Assembly: GCF_034190915.1 (NCBI RefSeq)
Contig: NW_026947489.1
Location: forward strand, 54,746,001 to 54,810,000
Direction of reading: 5' to 3'
Source: Cavia porcellus
Lineage: Eukaryota > Chordata > Mammalia > Rodentia > Caviidae
DNA: 64,000 nt
Shown here: in pieces, positions 48,130-59,888 of the stretch
Numbering within the stretch: position 1 is the stretch's first letter
Layout: each line of letters begins with the position of its first letter
Position numbers and translations under genes: made by a program
The notes under the pieces: generated by a model
What the model saw: only the letters and a program-made list of their open reading frames with translations
What the model was told of the DNA's origin: nothing
Databases searched by the model: none

Positions 48130-49133
48130 GTAAATGTACATTGGAAGGACATAAATAGTCATACTACTACAACATATTATTTACTTCTTTGTTGACATCC
48201 AAAATTAATAAGAATTAGAACCCTATTGAAAATTAATTCAACCAAGTGACCAAAGCTTCAAAAGCATTTTGGTCATCTTTTTCATTCAATATGTAACATT
48301 TATTGACAGACTCAAACAACGTAAGTTGGCTTTATATATTTTCCTACTATTCTATATATTGACAACTATTCTCATGAAGAAAAAATTGTGATCAATTTAA
48401 TCCTAGTTGAAATAAGTAACAATATGCAGATTGGAGACATCCAGGTTTGATTTACAATCAGGTGAGAAAAGGGAAACCATGGCTTGCCAGTATAAATTAA
48501 TTCTTTACTGTTTCTACCAAAACAATGTATATAAATAAAATCAAATAATAAACACTGAAGAAAACCAGTTCTATAGGAGCATTTAGCATACAACAAAAAT
48601 ATAGCATCATCAAATCTAACATCCTGGGCCACTTTCATCTAATTTTCGTTACTCTAATCAATATTTTATTAAATGTATTTTGATTTCTTTATGCATAAAG
48701 ATACAACAACATTGTCCATTTTATGTCTTTTTCCAATTTTCTCCAAGCAGAAAATTTCTCCAATTTTCTCTTCTCTTAAACAAAGAAGTAAAAAATCTTT
48801 TAAAATGTAGAAAACAATGACTATGTAAGTCATTACATAGTAAATCAGATCTATGTGCACTAATTCCACAAAAGAAGAAACCCAAACTTGTACAGATATA
48901 TTCAAACTGTTTTGAATATTCAGTTAGCAGAACAGACAATATTATTATCAATATTATTCTTTCTTTACTGTGGACAAAACTGCACATGTGACTTTTGTCT
49001 GTTTATTTTTCTTCATAATTATCTAAATCCATAATATATAATTGACACTCAACTAATGACTATAGTCATTCTCTCCTACCTGTGGGAGACACCTTTCAAG
49101 ATTCTCAGTAAATAGCAAACCCTCTGGTAATCC

Positions 49134-49136
<3 letters not shown>

Positions 49137-49177
<41 letters not shown>
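49137..49177. repeat. (AT)20 microsatellite
   Basis: 41 bp of perfect alternating AT; self-complementary, able to extrude a cruciform. Confidence 0.97.
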
Positions 49178-49178
<1 letters not shown>

Positions 49179-49242
49179 CACGTTTTTTCATATACACAGA
49201 GGCATAATCAAAACTATGATGAATGTTTAAATAAAAATTTTT

Positions 49243-49640
49243 ATGGTAAAAGACATATTGTCACCAGTTGTCCTCAAAGTAGTTCCCATACTTTATACTT
49301 TATACACATGCTATAGTTCTTTCTACTTCCTGAAGCAGTTCTGGAGATCCCCTTTCATTACTGTGTGTATGAGGTGTGATGAAAATCATGATGAACACTT
49401 ACACAGTGCCGTCCAGTGGAAAGGCAGCCTCATAGAAACAGTGTGTTTCCATCCACCTAATTCACTGGATCCAGCCCCAAGCCACTTCTGGCTTTCCCCA
49501 AACTTAAAATGACCAGGAAAGGTAAACATCTTGAATCAATTCAGGACATCTGGGCAGCCACAAAAGCGCAATTAAAGACAGTTACGAAAGAGAACTTTCA
49601 GAATTGCTTCTGGTAAAGCAGTGGTAAAAATGATGGGATA
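49243..49640 (+). pseudogene. mariner-like transposase relic
   Basis: At 49450-49509 the frame reads HPPNSLDPAPSHFWLSPNLK, matching the Tc1/mariner motif HPPYSPDLAPSDFxLFPxLK around the third catalytic Asp (D34D group). After a +1 frame change near 49510 it continues GKHLESIQDIWAATKAQL then KTVTKENFQNCF, the usual C-terminal stretch. The catalytic position in this copy reads APSH, so Asp is replaced by His. Frameshift, missing start and lost catalytic residue mean it is dead. The N-terminal DNA-binding part and the inverted repeats are not visible. Confidence 0.8.
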
Positions 49641-49663
49641 AATGTATTTCAAGTGAGTGACAA

Positions 49664-49751
49664 GGGCTGGGGTTTAGTGCATTGGCATAAGTGCCTACCT
49701 GGCAAGTGCTGGGCCATGAGTTCAATCCTCAATTCAAAAAAACCCACTGAC
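49664..49751 (+). mobile_element. ID-type SINE with 13-bp TSD
   Basis: 'GGGCTGGGGTTTAGTGCATT' 'ggcataagtgcctacctggc' then the B-box-like 'catgagttcaatcctc' and an A-tail. It is flanked by TTCAAGTGAGTGA at 49648-49660 and 49752-49764. It is sense to CNTNAP2 and directly follows the mariner relic. Confidence 0.9.
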
Positions 49752-50822
49752 TTCAAGTGAGTGAGTGTTTTGAGGGACTTACTGCCAATATTTGTTAATG
49801 TAATCAAATTTCTAAAAAATTAAGCATTCACTGTATTTTTAGCATAGCTTGTATGTAACTATGGCAAGGTTTAATGTATAAGTTAAACACAGTCAGAAGT
49901 TAATAATTCAGAATAAAATTAAATAATTATAATAATATACTGTACCATAATAAAATCACTAACATTACTATTCTTGTACTTTGGTAAATACAGTACTTTG
50001 TACTATTCTTTACATTGGTAAGTAAAATAGGGGTTACTTAACCCCATACACTCTAGCACTCTGAAAGTGGATTTCAAACAAAAATGTCTAAGAACTATCT
50101 AACTGGCAGCATATACAACATGGATACATTAAACTAGATGTGACTCATACCCCGTGTAGGGTGGAACTGAATGATTTCATCTTGCTAATTAGAATAGCTT
50201 TCAATTTAAAACTTACAAATTATTTCTGGAATTTCCCAAAAGTCTAATAGTTTTAAACCATTAGCACCATTTCAATAAAGGAAATCAGCTCCAAATTTTA
50301 AAGGCATGAAAAAAATCGTATCTTTTCATCCTTTGATGGTTTTTCTAGCACTGAGTGATACAAAAGAGATCACTAAGACTTAAAATTCCAGAGAAAAAAA
50401 TTAGAAGTATTTGTATTCAGTCTGTTACATTATTCTTTTATTCTAACTGGGAGAATAGTAGTATGTGATCATCCTATTTTAACAGCCATCACGTTAGAGA
50501 GAACATGACAGATACAAGTTTTCAACAAATTGGCTATTTTCTGAAATACTAAGCAAGTTTGCCATTTTAGAATAAAATGTTACAAGAGTTGCTGTCAACT
50601 CCTAATGTGCCCTTATCAGTGTGTGTATCATGTGGTGAGTTTCCAAAGTCCTTCCTGTTTACTGATAGGTTGTCAGCATGCTTTATCTCCATGTATTTTA
50701 AACAGGCACTAATTTCTTCTCTTAAAATTATTTTAACTTTCATCAAAATATTATCCAATATAAATATTGCTGTGGATTATTTATAATAAAAAATAAAAGT
50801 CCAGTAAAAGTCCATCAGGTTA

Positions 50823-50916
50823 GGGGCTGGGGATTTAGCGGCATAAGCGCCTGCCTTGCAAGCAGGTGGTTGTGCATTCGATCCCTGGTACTGATTAAAA
50901 AAAATACAAAAAAAAT
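50823..50916 (+). mobile_element. ID-type SINE with 11-bp TSD, youngest copy
   Basis: 'GGGGCTGGGGATTTAGCGGC' 'ataagcgcctgccttgcaag' with a B-box-like 'gcattcgatccctggtac' and two A-runs. Flanked by GTCCATCAGGT at 50810-50820 and 50917-50927. The internal Pol III A- and B-box regions look preserved, so of the ID copies here this is the least decayed. Confidence 0.92.
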
Positions 50917-51196
50917 GTCCATCAGGTATTACTGGCAGTTTTGAAACTCTGAACAATGAATAAAAGAATTAGATAGAAAGAAGCCCAAAATGTCCTACCT
51001 TATGCATCGTTTAAGTGTAAAGTAAATGCATCCAAATTTTGCATAAGACACTGGTCCTGTCAGTTACTGGTGGTCTCCAAGAATATCCCAGCATAGCTCC
51101 TATACTGCTCACACCAGAATCCTCCTAAAACCAAGCAAAATAAAACTAAGAAAAATAAATCCAGAAAAGAAGACATGGAAAACACAGTGAGATAAG

Positions 51197-51323
51197 GAGA
51201 GGAAGGAAGGAAGGAAGGAAGGAAGGAAAGAAGGAAGGAAGGAAGGGAGGGATGGCGGGAGGGAGGGAGGAAGGAAGGAAGGAAGGAAGGAAGGAAGGAA
51301 GGAAGGAGGGAGGGAGGAAGAGA
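51197..51323. repeat. (GGAA)n / (GGGA)n tetranucleotide repeat
   Basis: About 127 bp of GGAA units with GGGA blocks (near 51245 and 51305) and one GATGGCGG break. All purine on the + strand except that break. GGAA arrays can bind ETS-family factors. Confidence 0.95.
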
Positions 51324-52744
51324 CAGGGAAATTTTAATGAATGGAATTAGTAATGAATCAGAAACTAATGATGTTTTTGCTTCATTGTTATTACTTTTCC
51401 GTCCAGATTATGTAGCCACAGGATCGAAAGCTACGGTTCTAAGATTTCTTCCTTATTTCTGGATCTCATCCTAGTGAAAGGCAGAACAGATCTGTTTGAG
51501 ACTATAAACAGGAGATTTAAAAAGTTTTCTTTAAAAAAATCCCTAAGGCAAATTTGACTCAATCTAAATTTCTTAGTATTTATGAACATATTATATGGAT
51601 TTATCTGTTCATTTTTGGACTTCAGGAATCCTCAAGTATCTGCCTACTTATTAAGGTACAGTAATGATAGTGGGCCATCTGTTATCTAAAATTATGCCAT
51701 TGATTACTTTAGCAAGTTCTGACAGAATGACTGTTAGCAGCCTTGAGTGAGCACATGCTCCTGAATTGCTCTTACAGTATCATATATATTTGGAGAAGGT
51801 GCAGTTTTAACTGTGGCGTACTTGATTCTAAGTTTTAAGAAATTCATAATGCAAAAATTATATATAAACTAGTAGTCTACTTAGGTATTTGATCATTTGT
51901 GGTAACAATGTTGGATGAAATTTATCATCCTTGGTTTTCAATAAAATAAAAAATGATATTAACTATGAATGGAAGCTATGAGAAATTTTAAGTCAGTTTA
52001 TCACTAAATATTTCAATTGACACCAGGTTAAATCACCAAAATGTTTTTGGTTTTGGTTTTCTTGTTTGTTCATTTGTTTGTTTGGTGGTTGGTTTGTGTG
52101 TTGTAGTTACTCTTCAAGGATTTCAAGTTTTGTGGGTAAGTAAGTTATTTCCTTACAACGTAGCTTTTTAAAAACCCCACCAGAACTATGAACTGAATGG
52201 TGAATGCTTTTGAAATGTAATTTCATTTATATTCTTGACATATAAGGATTTGGAATATCATTTCTTCACAACTTAGTTCACATGTCATTGTCATTTCAAA
52301 AATCTATTTCCTCCTGTTTAAAACCATAAAAGCAAACACAGCAGTAAGGAAATTTTCCCCTGGGTATGTTTGCTATAAGCACTGGAACCAAACTGTTTGA
52401 ATATCAAAAATTAGCATTCCCAAACTTGAGTGCAGACTTTTGGGTTTTGGTTTTGGTTTCTCTCTTCTCTTCTTTTCTTTTTTTTAAACTTCCTATCTCA
52501 TGGAAACTGTTGTGAGGAATGCCCTTCATATTTTAACACCTTGCTGAAAAATTGTTTTTATACTGACTGATGATGGCTGCCACATTTTATGATTGGACAT
52601 GTTTATAAGAAAAATAGAATGAGCCTGACTTCTTTCAGAAATATAACTGAAACTTAGAGAACTAGAAGTGTGTATTCCTTCTGTGACTTTCTAGATCCTC
52701 AATGTTAATTAGAATATTATTCATATCCAAGCAATGGTTATATC

Positions 52745-53976
52745 ATTTTTTCATTCATGAACAGTGTTCCATGTGTATTCTGTGCTAGACATATTCTCGG
52801 CACAGCAGAAAAATCAGTGAACAAAGGACATTGAAAACTGCTGCCTGATGAAGCTTATTTCCATAGGAAGAAAAAAGCAGACATAAACACATACATACAC
52901 ACATCAATTATATAATATAGAAGACTGTAATACTGTTATAGGAAAGACTAAAACCAGGGAGAGGAGGGCTGACTGCAGGATTAGTTGTGGAATTAAAATT
53001 TGAATAAAAATGGGAAGGAGATGAGAATACAAAACAAAAACTATTTGGTTTCAAACCCTGGAACTAATGCATATGAAGGCCCTAATGTTGGATCACGGCT
53101 AGAAAAGATCCATGTAGTCAAAACCCAGGGAGCAAAAGGAGAAGATGAGCAATCAGGAAAGATGGGGAAGGCTTTAAGTGACAGCGAATGCCATTGGTGC
53201 ATTTAAGTGCTCTGTGTAACTATGTATGTATGCAAGTTCACAGAAGCTACTCCATACAGACAAAGGAAGAGTTAGTGGTTAGGTGACTGGAATATTCCAG
53301 AAAGAGACGAGGGTTCTTGGACATGAACAGTAGTGTGCAAGTGATGAGAAGTGGACAGGTTCTAGATACATGCTGAAATCAGAACCAATGTTTATGCATA
53401 TGGCTTAGCTGTAAAAGATGTGAGAAATGGTGAGTTGGAGATGACCTCGAGGCACTGGACTTTAACAAGGTGAGAGCTGCCATTTAGTAAGATGTAAAAG
53501 ACTATAAAGAAAAATATGGGGGGGGCCCTCAGGAGTTTTAGAAATAGTAAATTTGAGATTTAAAATAAATATCTAAGAGAAATTTGAATATACTGTTGCT
53601 TTTAGACAAGCGATCTAGACTAATGATACCTACTGATGCATTTGCAGTATAAAATTGATATTTAATTGTGTGGGTCCAAGTAAGTTCACTAGCTGAGTAA
53701 TGTAGATAGAGAAAGGGAGATATTAGAAGAAAAACCCTTGAAAATCCAAAACTTATTACAACTTATGAAGACAGGAAAAAACATAAAAGAGGTTGAGGAA
53801 AGGAATTACAGCTGAATGGGTCTGGGGGGCACGACAGCTCAAGTTTTGCTGGAAGGAGAATTGATGTTTCTGTTAGTTATGCAGTGAAATGGTGAGTTTA
53901 ATGCACTTGTAAAACACCAGGAAAGAAATTTGAAAGGTGAAGAAGACTTTCTCAATAGAAAAGCAAAAGAAAAGGA

Positions 53977-54025
<49 letters not shown>

Positions 54026-54250
54026 TTAAAGTTGGAAGTAATAGCACTACTTTGCTGGTTTAAATCAGTAGAGAGAAAACTAAATGCTCATGTGTGAGAA
54101 AGAAGAATCTCAAGTTTGCCCTTGACAGGCAGGAAATTACGGGATATAATGCACAAGAGAATGCATTGCCCCGTATAAAGGCAAGGCTCAGTGATCCAAA
54201 GCAAGGGAAGAGGTCAATGGGCTCATTCACAGGTGACTTAACTGCGATAA
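52745..54250 (+). repeat. L2 LINE relic, sense orientation
   Basis: It opens with 'ttcattcatgaacagtgttc' 'catgtgtattctgtgctaga' and 'cagtgaacaaagga' (the L2 '...caggcactgttctagg...cagtgaacaaa' segment). Around 53085-53200 come 'gaaggccctaatgttgg' and 'gaaagatggggaaggcttta', around 53285-53300 'ctggaatattccag', and 53560-53720 fits the L2 'acatctaagtggaga ... gtagatagagaaag' order. An (AT)22 lies inside. The 3' limit is approximate. Confidence 0.6.
53979..54022. repeat. (AT)22 microsatellite
   Basis: 44 bp of perfect alternating AT, the longer of two such tracts 4.8 kb apart. Confidence 0.97.
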
Positions 54251-56859
54251 AAGCTTTGGAATAGGTCTCTTGATTCTTTTCTTTTCTTAGTGAAATAAGA
54301 TGAAATTGGAAATTGTAGACACTTGAGAAAAAAAAAAAAAAGCTATGTAACAGTCAAGAGAGGAAGAGAGGAGAATGATGGACCCCGCAAACACAGTGAG
54401 ATGTGACACAGAAGCTAAGATCATATGAGTTTGGTGGATTTGATGATCATTCTTCAAATTGTTGTTTTGTCAAGAAGCATTACTGACGTAGACAGAGGAA
54501 TAATTGAACCCCTGTGCAGGAATTCTCCAGCTGCTTACCAGCCAGGAAGCCAATGGAGCTGTTCAAATACTCAGGGCTGTGATGATTAATTATGGGAGAG
54601 GAAAGAAGTGAGGACCTGGGGAATAGCAGAGGGAGCCCACAGGTGGTCAAGCCCTTGTTATAGCTGGCCCTAGAGTTACAGAAGAGTGAACTTTCCTCTT
54701 AGAAAGAAGCACACGTCTGTAAATGTTAGGAAACAGCATAGCATTTACCATTCTCTCCTGACAAGGATTCTCCTCCGTCTGTTCCATGCCTCATTTTGAA
54801 GCAGGCTATTTTGAGGCTGAGAAATCTTAGTAAGTGAAGAATGGTGTTAAATTGTAATAGGAAACAGCTACATCACATCCTCCAATCCTGCAAACAACTA
54901 CTACTTTCTCTGCCTTCAAATATTTTGTTATGCAGTATATATAAACTCTCCTTACTGTTCAATCTATGAAAATTCCCAGAAAGGCTGCTTTTAACAGCAG
55001 ATGTTGCTAGAAATAGAAGAAGGAAGAGGCTGGCAGAAGAGACACTGATAATTAGAGAATACAATGCCTATAATCCAAAAGGGAGATTTAATTTTAGAAA
55101 CCAAAACCAAAACCAAAAACAGGGAAGAACATCAAAGCCTTTAAAATCCTAAATGCCTAGCACAGTATATTTTTAAATGCAAGAAAGCACACTACCTTGG
55201 TACTTCCTCCTCTGTTTATCTCTATCACCTTTTAGCCTCACAGCTCATGGTGGCATCTCTCTGCTAAGTGTGACAGCCCGATTAGCAGCAGTGCCCGTCA
55301 GTTCACAAATCACAACTCATCATTTCTGTGTGCTTCTTAGGTTCTGTTTCCCTGGCAGCAGCTTCTCTTTTAAGATTATTTTCCCCCAAAAGATGGCATG
55401 GAAAAGAAAAAGATAAAAATGTTACTCTAAGAGTGAGAAGGCAGATACTGCAGGTCTAACATGTGGGAGACCACAGGAGCCTCGGTGTCTGTCTGTCTGG
55501 CACCTAAAGAAGATGGCAGCCATCTTCCCAAGCATTTGTGAATGACTCTAGGTTCTGGAGTTGATTTGCCTAAGCATTTGTTGTAGAGAAATGTCTGCAA
55601 GATGCCCCCAAATCCTATAACTATCTCAATATTTGGATGTCTTAATAATTTTTCCTAAACCACAAACTAACAAGGAACCAATCAAAATGAACAATTTGAA
55701 GTGTTGTAACAAACAAATATTCTCCTTACTTAAATTCTTGCACACAAGCTCTACAATTCCAAGTTTCTGAATCTTATTCAATCTTTCTGGGGAAGAGAGA
55801 GCTTTAATCAAATATAATGCTCTTCCCTAAGCATTGCAGCAAACTTGTTTTTATTCTTTGAAAGCAGAGTATTCATGGAGGCTTTGATCTACCTGGAATA
55901 TATTTTAAAGGGAAGTAACTTATTGTTCTTTCCATCTTTCAGTGTATCTCTTTGCATATTTGTCCGGTTCCTTTCTGCCCCTTCTGTAGTGACCTAGTTT
56001 AGTCTCTGTGTGTCATTGTATCATGATAGACAGTGATCAAAACATTTGCCAAAGTAGCGTTTGTACTGAAGGTCTGGTTGTGTACTGCGGGCAGCTACAA
56101 AAGAAATTTTTAAAACACATGGCTTCAGTTCTGAAGGTGGGAAAATTTAGAGGGATGTTAGAAGGCTTACAGGAAGGAGGATAATGGTGAAAATCATGTG
56201 TTCATAAAATGCACCTGATTAACAGTGGGTGAGACTACCAGAGGAAGTAAAGGTCCTCAAGGCATCTGATTTGAATAAGAGAATACTCACAGAAAGAATG
56301 AAAGCAGAATTTCAAATTGGAGGAGAAAACAGAGGAAGAAAAGCTGTACCCAGGTGTGATAATCTGCCATTACTATACTTCAACAACAGTTTTCTTTTAA
56401 AATGAAAGAAACACTCTCAGGGAGAGCCAGGCAAGTGTAGCTTTAAGAACCTAAGTGCAGGAGTCAGTTAATGCTGAAGTTGTCCCCAAATTCTTTCTCC
56501 AGACTTCTTCCCTGTCCTCTCCCCTACTTTTTCCAGAGCGTGCTCCTGAAAAGACTCCAACTTCACTGCTTTCCCACATCTCACAGCATGAATTCTAGAT
56601 CCTTTGTACAGTCTGTGATATTTACTGTGCTGGGTACTGTTTCCCCAACCTTATCATTCTCTGCTAGCTTTTCTTTTTCTCTAAAATGATTTCCTTGCTT
56701 ATTTGCCAGGCAAATGCTACCTACTATTTCACGATTCACCTCAGTTGCCATCTCTTAATTACATTTCTTAAGTAAAATATACTAATCTTTTTGCTGCTTA
56801 TTTGCAACTAAAAAGGCTCCTTTTATTTTATTTTTGAGTGCACATAACTTTATAAATAA

Positions 56860-57060
56860 ATAGTCTCAAACCCAAAACAACTCAAATGTCCACACAAAAA
56901 GTGAATGAATGAACAAACTAGGACATGTTCATTCAGTGCAATATCACTTAATCATGTAAAGGAGCAAATGATTTTGCAAAGGCAAAAAGTTTTTTTAAAA
57001 AATTTAAGAATGAGCCTCTAAAATGTTACATGGAAGTCATGAAGGAAAGTGGTCTGTAGA
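56860..57060 (+). mobile_element. L1 LINE 3' fragment, sense
   Basis: 'caaacccaaaacaactcaaa' 'tgtccacacaaaaagtgaat' 'gaatgaacaaactaggacat' follows the L1 3' 'gtggaaacaacccaaatgtcc ... gaatggataaacaaa' order. Confidence 0.65.
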
Positions 57061-57108
57061 GGTCCATGTTCCTGAAGTTCAGTAGCCTGGAAATTCTTCT
57101 TTGGTGAA

Positions 57109-57515
57109 TTGTGTTTGTTGCTGTTATAAAACATCTGAGGCTAGATAATCTATAAAGAAAAGAAGTATATTTAGTTTCCCATTCCGGAGATCCAAGATCC
57201 TGCTGCTCAAAGCTGCTTCAATTCTAGTAAAGACCTCCTGCTGGCTGTATCCAGTCACGGTAGAAAAGCAGAATGAGAAAAGCAAAATGAGAAGTGAATG
57301 TGTGCAAACAATTATGTGTGCTGGAGAAACAGAAAAGGCTGACTTGATTTGTAACCATGTGCTTTCAAGGGGATGAATCCAGTATTGTGAGACTGAACTC
57401 ACTAAAACAAGGTCTAATCAGTCTTGAAAGAGATAATCCAGTGCCTAGGAAGACATCAATGTTAGGCACTTATGCTGCTGAGTTAAACTCCCGGCCTAAG
57501 ACATTGATTTTTTTC
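57109..57515 (-). mobile_element. MaLR-type LTR, antisense
   Basis: On +: 'tgttgctgttataaaacatc' 'tgaggctagataatctataa' 'agaaaagaagtatatttagt' then 'gaactcactaaaacaagg' follow the antisense THE1/MST order (ttgctataaagaaatacctgag ... gtaatttataaagaaaag). The right end is approximate. Confidence 0.7.
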
Positions 57516-58712
57516 CAGAGGGTGGTACCCTTTTTAGGCACTTTATAGCTTTGCTTTTTATGTTTACATCTATAATGTGTTTTGTATTCACTCTTTTAAA
57601 AGGATGTAAGGTTGTATCCAGATGTATATATGTATGTATTGCATATAAATGTCCAGTTTCTCCAAAAACAGTTGTCAAAAAATATGTCTTTTCTTTAATA
57701 TAATATCTTTGCTTCTTTGTCAAATGTTAGTTGACTGTTTTTTAATGTAGTTTTTTCTGGGTTCTCTATTCTCATCAAAGAATACATAGATGACAAATAT
57801 ACATACAAAAAGATGTTAATGACACATTGTTACGATTTGTGTAGCTTTGCAGTCGGTTTTGAACTTGGGCAGTGTCAGTCTTCCAACTTTGATATTCTTC
57901 TTCAGTATTGTGTGGGCTATTCTGAATTTTTCGGCTCTCCATTTAAATTGTAGAGTGAGTTCATCAACAGCCACATAATAACTTGACTGGATTTTCATTG
58001 AGATTGCATTGAATCTATAGATTATCAGGGATAATGAGCATTATGCACAATATAAATAATCGTATCCAAGAACACAACTCTATCTTTATTTAGCTGCTCT
58101 ATGGTTTCTATCATCAGAGTCTTGTAGTTTACCTTCCTTTAGGTTTTGTAAATATTTTGTTAGATTTATCATTTTGAGCAATTCTGACATAGAAGGTTTG
58201 TGTTTTTAATTTTAAATCTCAATTGCTTATTTCTGTCATATAGGAAATGATTAACTCTTGAATACATAACCTTAAATCTTACAACCATACTAAAATTGCT
58301 TATTAGTTCCAGGAAGTTTTATTGATTATTTTGTATTTTCTACGTGGACCAACATTTCCCTTAGAAAAAATTTTTTTTTAAATTTCTTCCTTCTCAATCT
58401 TCATATCTTTTATTTTTCTTGTTCTATTAGCCAGATCTTCCTGTATGATACTGGAAATAATTAGTGAGAGGCAATATCTTTACCTTATTCATATCTGAGA
58501 GAAAATGCTTCAAGTTTCTTCATTTTAATAAGAATCTAGAAGTAAATTTTATGTGTGCATTATTTACCAAGTGAAGGATATTCCCATCTATTGCTATTTT
58601 ATTGACAGATATTTATTTTTTAATCTTGAAAGCTTGTTCAGTTCTCTTAAATACTTTTTCTATAACCCTTATTGAGATCATGATTTTGTCTTCCTTTGCC
58701 TTTTGATGTTTT

Positions 58713-58746
58713 TGATGTTGTTATTGTTTGTTTGTTTGTTTGTTTT
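58713..58746. repeat. (TTTG)n short tandem repeat
   Basis: GTTATTGTTTGTTTGTTTGT with units of TTTG inside the L1 relic. Confidence 0.85.
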
Positions 58747-59224
58747 GGCATTACTTGAGTTGTGATTGTTTAAGCAACGTTGCTCCTATGGAATAAATCC
58801 ACTTAGCTGTACTATTTTTACGGGGTAATGTAATAGTATTTTGTTGAAATTTTTTGCAATTATGTAAAGAAGAGCTTTTCATCTGTAGTTTTCTATTCTT
58901 TTAATGTCTTTATCTAGCTTTGGTATTAGTGTAACATTAGCCACAGACTGAATTAGGAGATAATCCCTCTTATATATTAAGAAACAGATTCTAGAGAATT
59001 GATTTTTCTTCTCTGAATTCTTAGTATAAGTCTCCAAGGAACTGATCTGAGATGTTTCTTTGTGTTTTCGAAGATTTTTAGTTATTCACTGAATTTCTTT
59101 AATACATTTTAAACTACTCAGGTTGTTGACTTTCTCGTATGTGAATTTTAGCAAGTGGGTGTTTCTAAAAATGATTCATCTGGTAACTAAATTTTGGGAT
59201 TATAGGGTTCTTAACATTTCCTTA

Positions 59225-59288
59225 TTTCTTTCTTTTATTCTTTCTTTCTTTCTTTTTTCTTGCCTTTTTGCCTTCTTTCTTCCTCTGG
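59225..59288. repeat. TTTC-rich tract
   Basis: TTTCTTTC-type pyrimidine run at the left end of the B1-like insert; plausibly the expanded antisense tail of that SINE. Confidence 0.75.
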
Positions 59289-59480
59289 ATACTACACATT
59301 GAACACTGACCCTTCTCAGTGAGCTACCACCCCAACCATCTTTTACTTTTTTATTTTGATACCAGATCTTGCTCATGCTGAGTTGCCCTGTTTGGAGTTG
59401 ATATTAATATACTCCTGCCTCAACTTCCCAGAGTGCTGAGATTACAGATTTTTGTGTCACCATAGCTGGCTTGCTTTCTT
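59289..59480 (-). mobile_element. B1/7SL-related SINE, antisense
   Basis: On +: 'gatcttgctcatgctgagtt' 'gccctgtttggagttgat' then 'ctcctgcctcaacttcccag' 'agtgctgagattacag' and 'tgtcaccatagctggct', the antisense Alu/B1 order. It is inserted in the L1 relic behind a TTTC-rich tract. Confidence 0.75.
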
Positions 59481-59767
59481 TTTAATGTCTGTAATAGTGA
59501 CTTTAGTTTCCTTTCTGATATCAATAATCAAGATCCTCACTTTTTCCCCTTAGTCATATTGGCTAGAATCTTATCAGCTTATTGCTCTTTTCAAAGAACC
59601 AACTTTTGCTTTCACTAACTCGCTCTGAACTACATTGGTTCCCATTTCTTATTTGTAACCCATGTTCTCCATTCTATTTTTGTCTTGTATACTCTTTTCT
59701 GCTTTTTTTGCCACTTTGATTGAGCATTTTATTTTTATTATTATTCTTAATTTTGTTTTTTACTTTT

Positions 59768-59888
59768 TGTTATTGTTTCTTGAGGCATAATCTTACTATG
59801 TAGTGCAGGCTGGCTTGGAACTCATGGCAATCCTCTTGCCAGCTGCCCAAATGCTGAGATTACAGGCGTTCACCACCACAACTGGCCT
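59768..59888 (-). mobile_element. B1-type SINE, antisense
   Basis: 'aatcttactatgtagtgcag' 'gctggcttggaactcatggc' 'aatcctcttgccagctgccc' 'aaatgctgagattacaggcg' 'ttcaccaccacaactggcc' is a full antisense B1 body. It is a better-kept copy than its neighbour 480 bp upstream. Confidence 0.9.

Noticed and set aside
51197..51323. CRISPR-like regular repeat
   Set aside because: A tetranucleotide microsatellite in a mammalian intron, without spacers.
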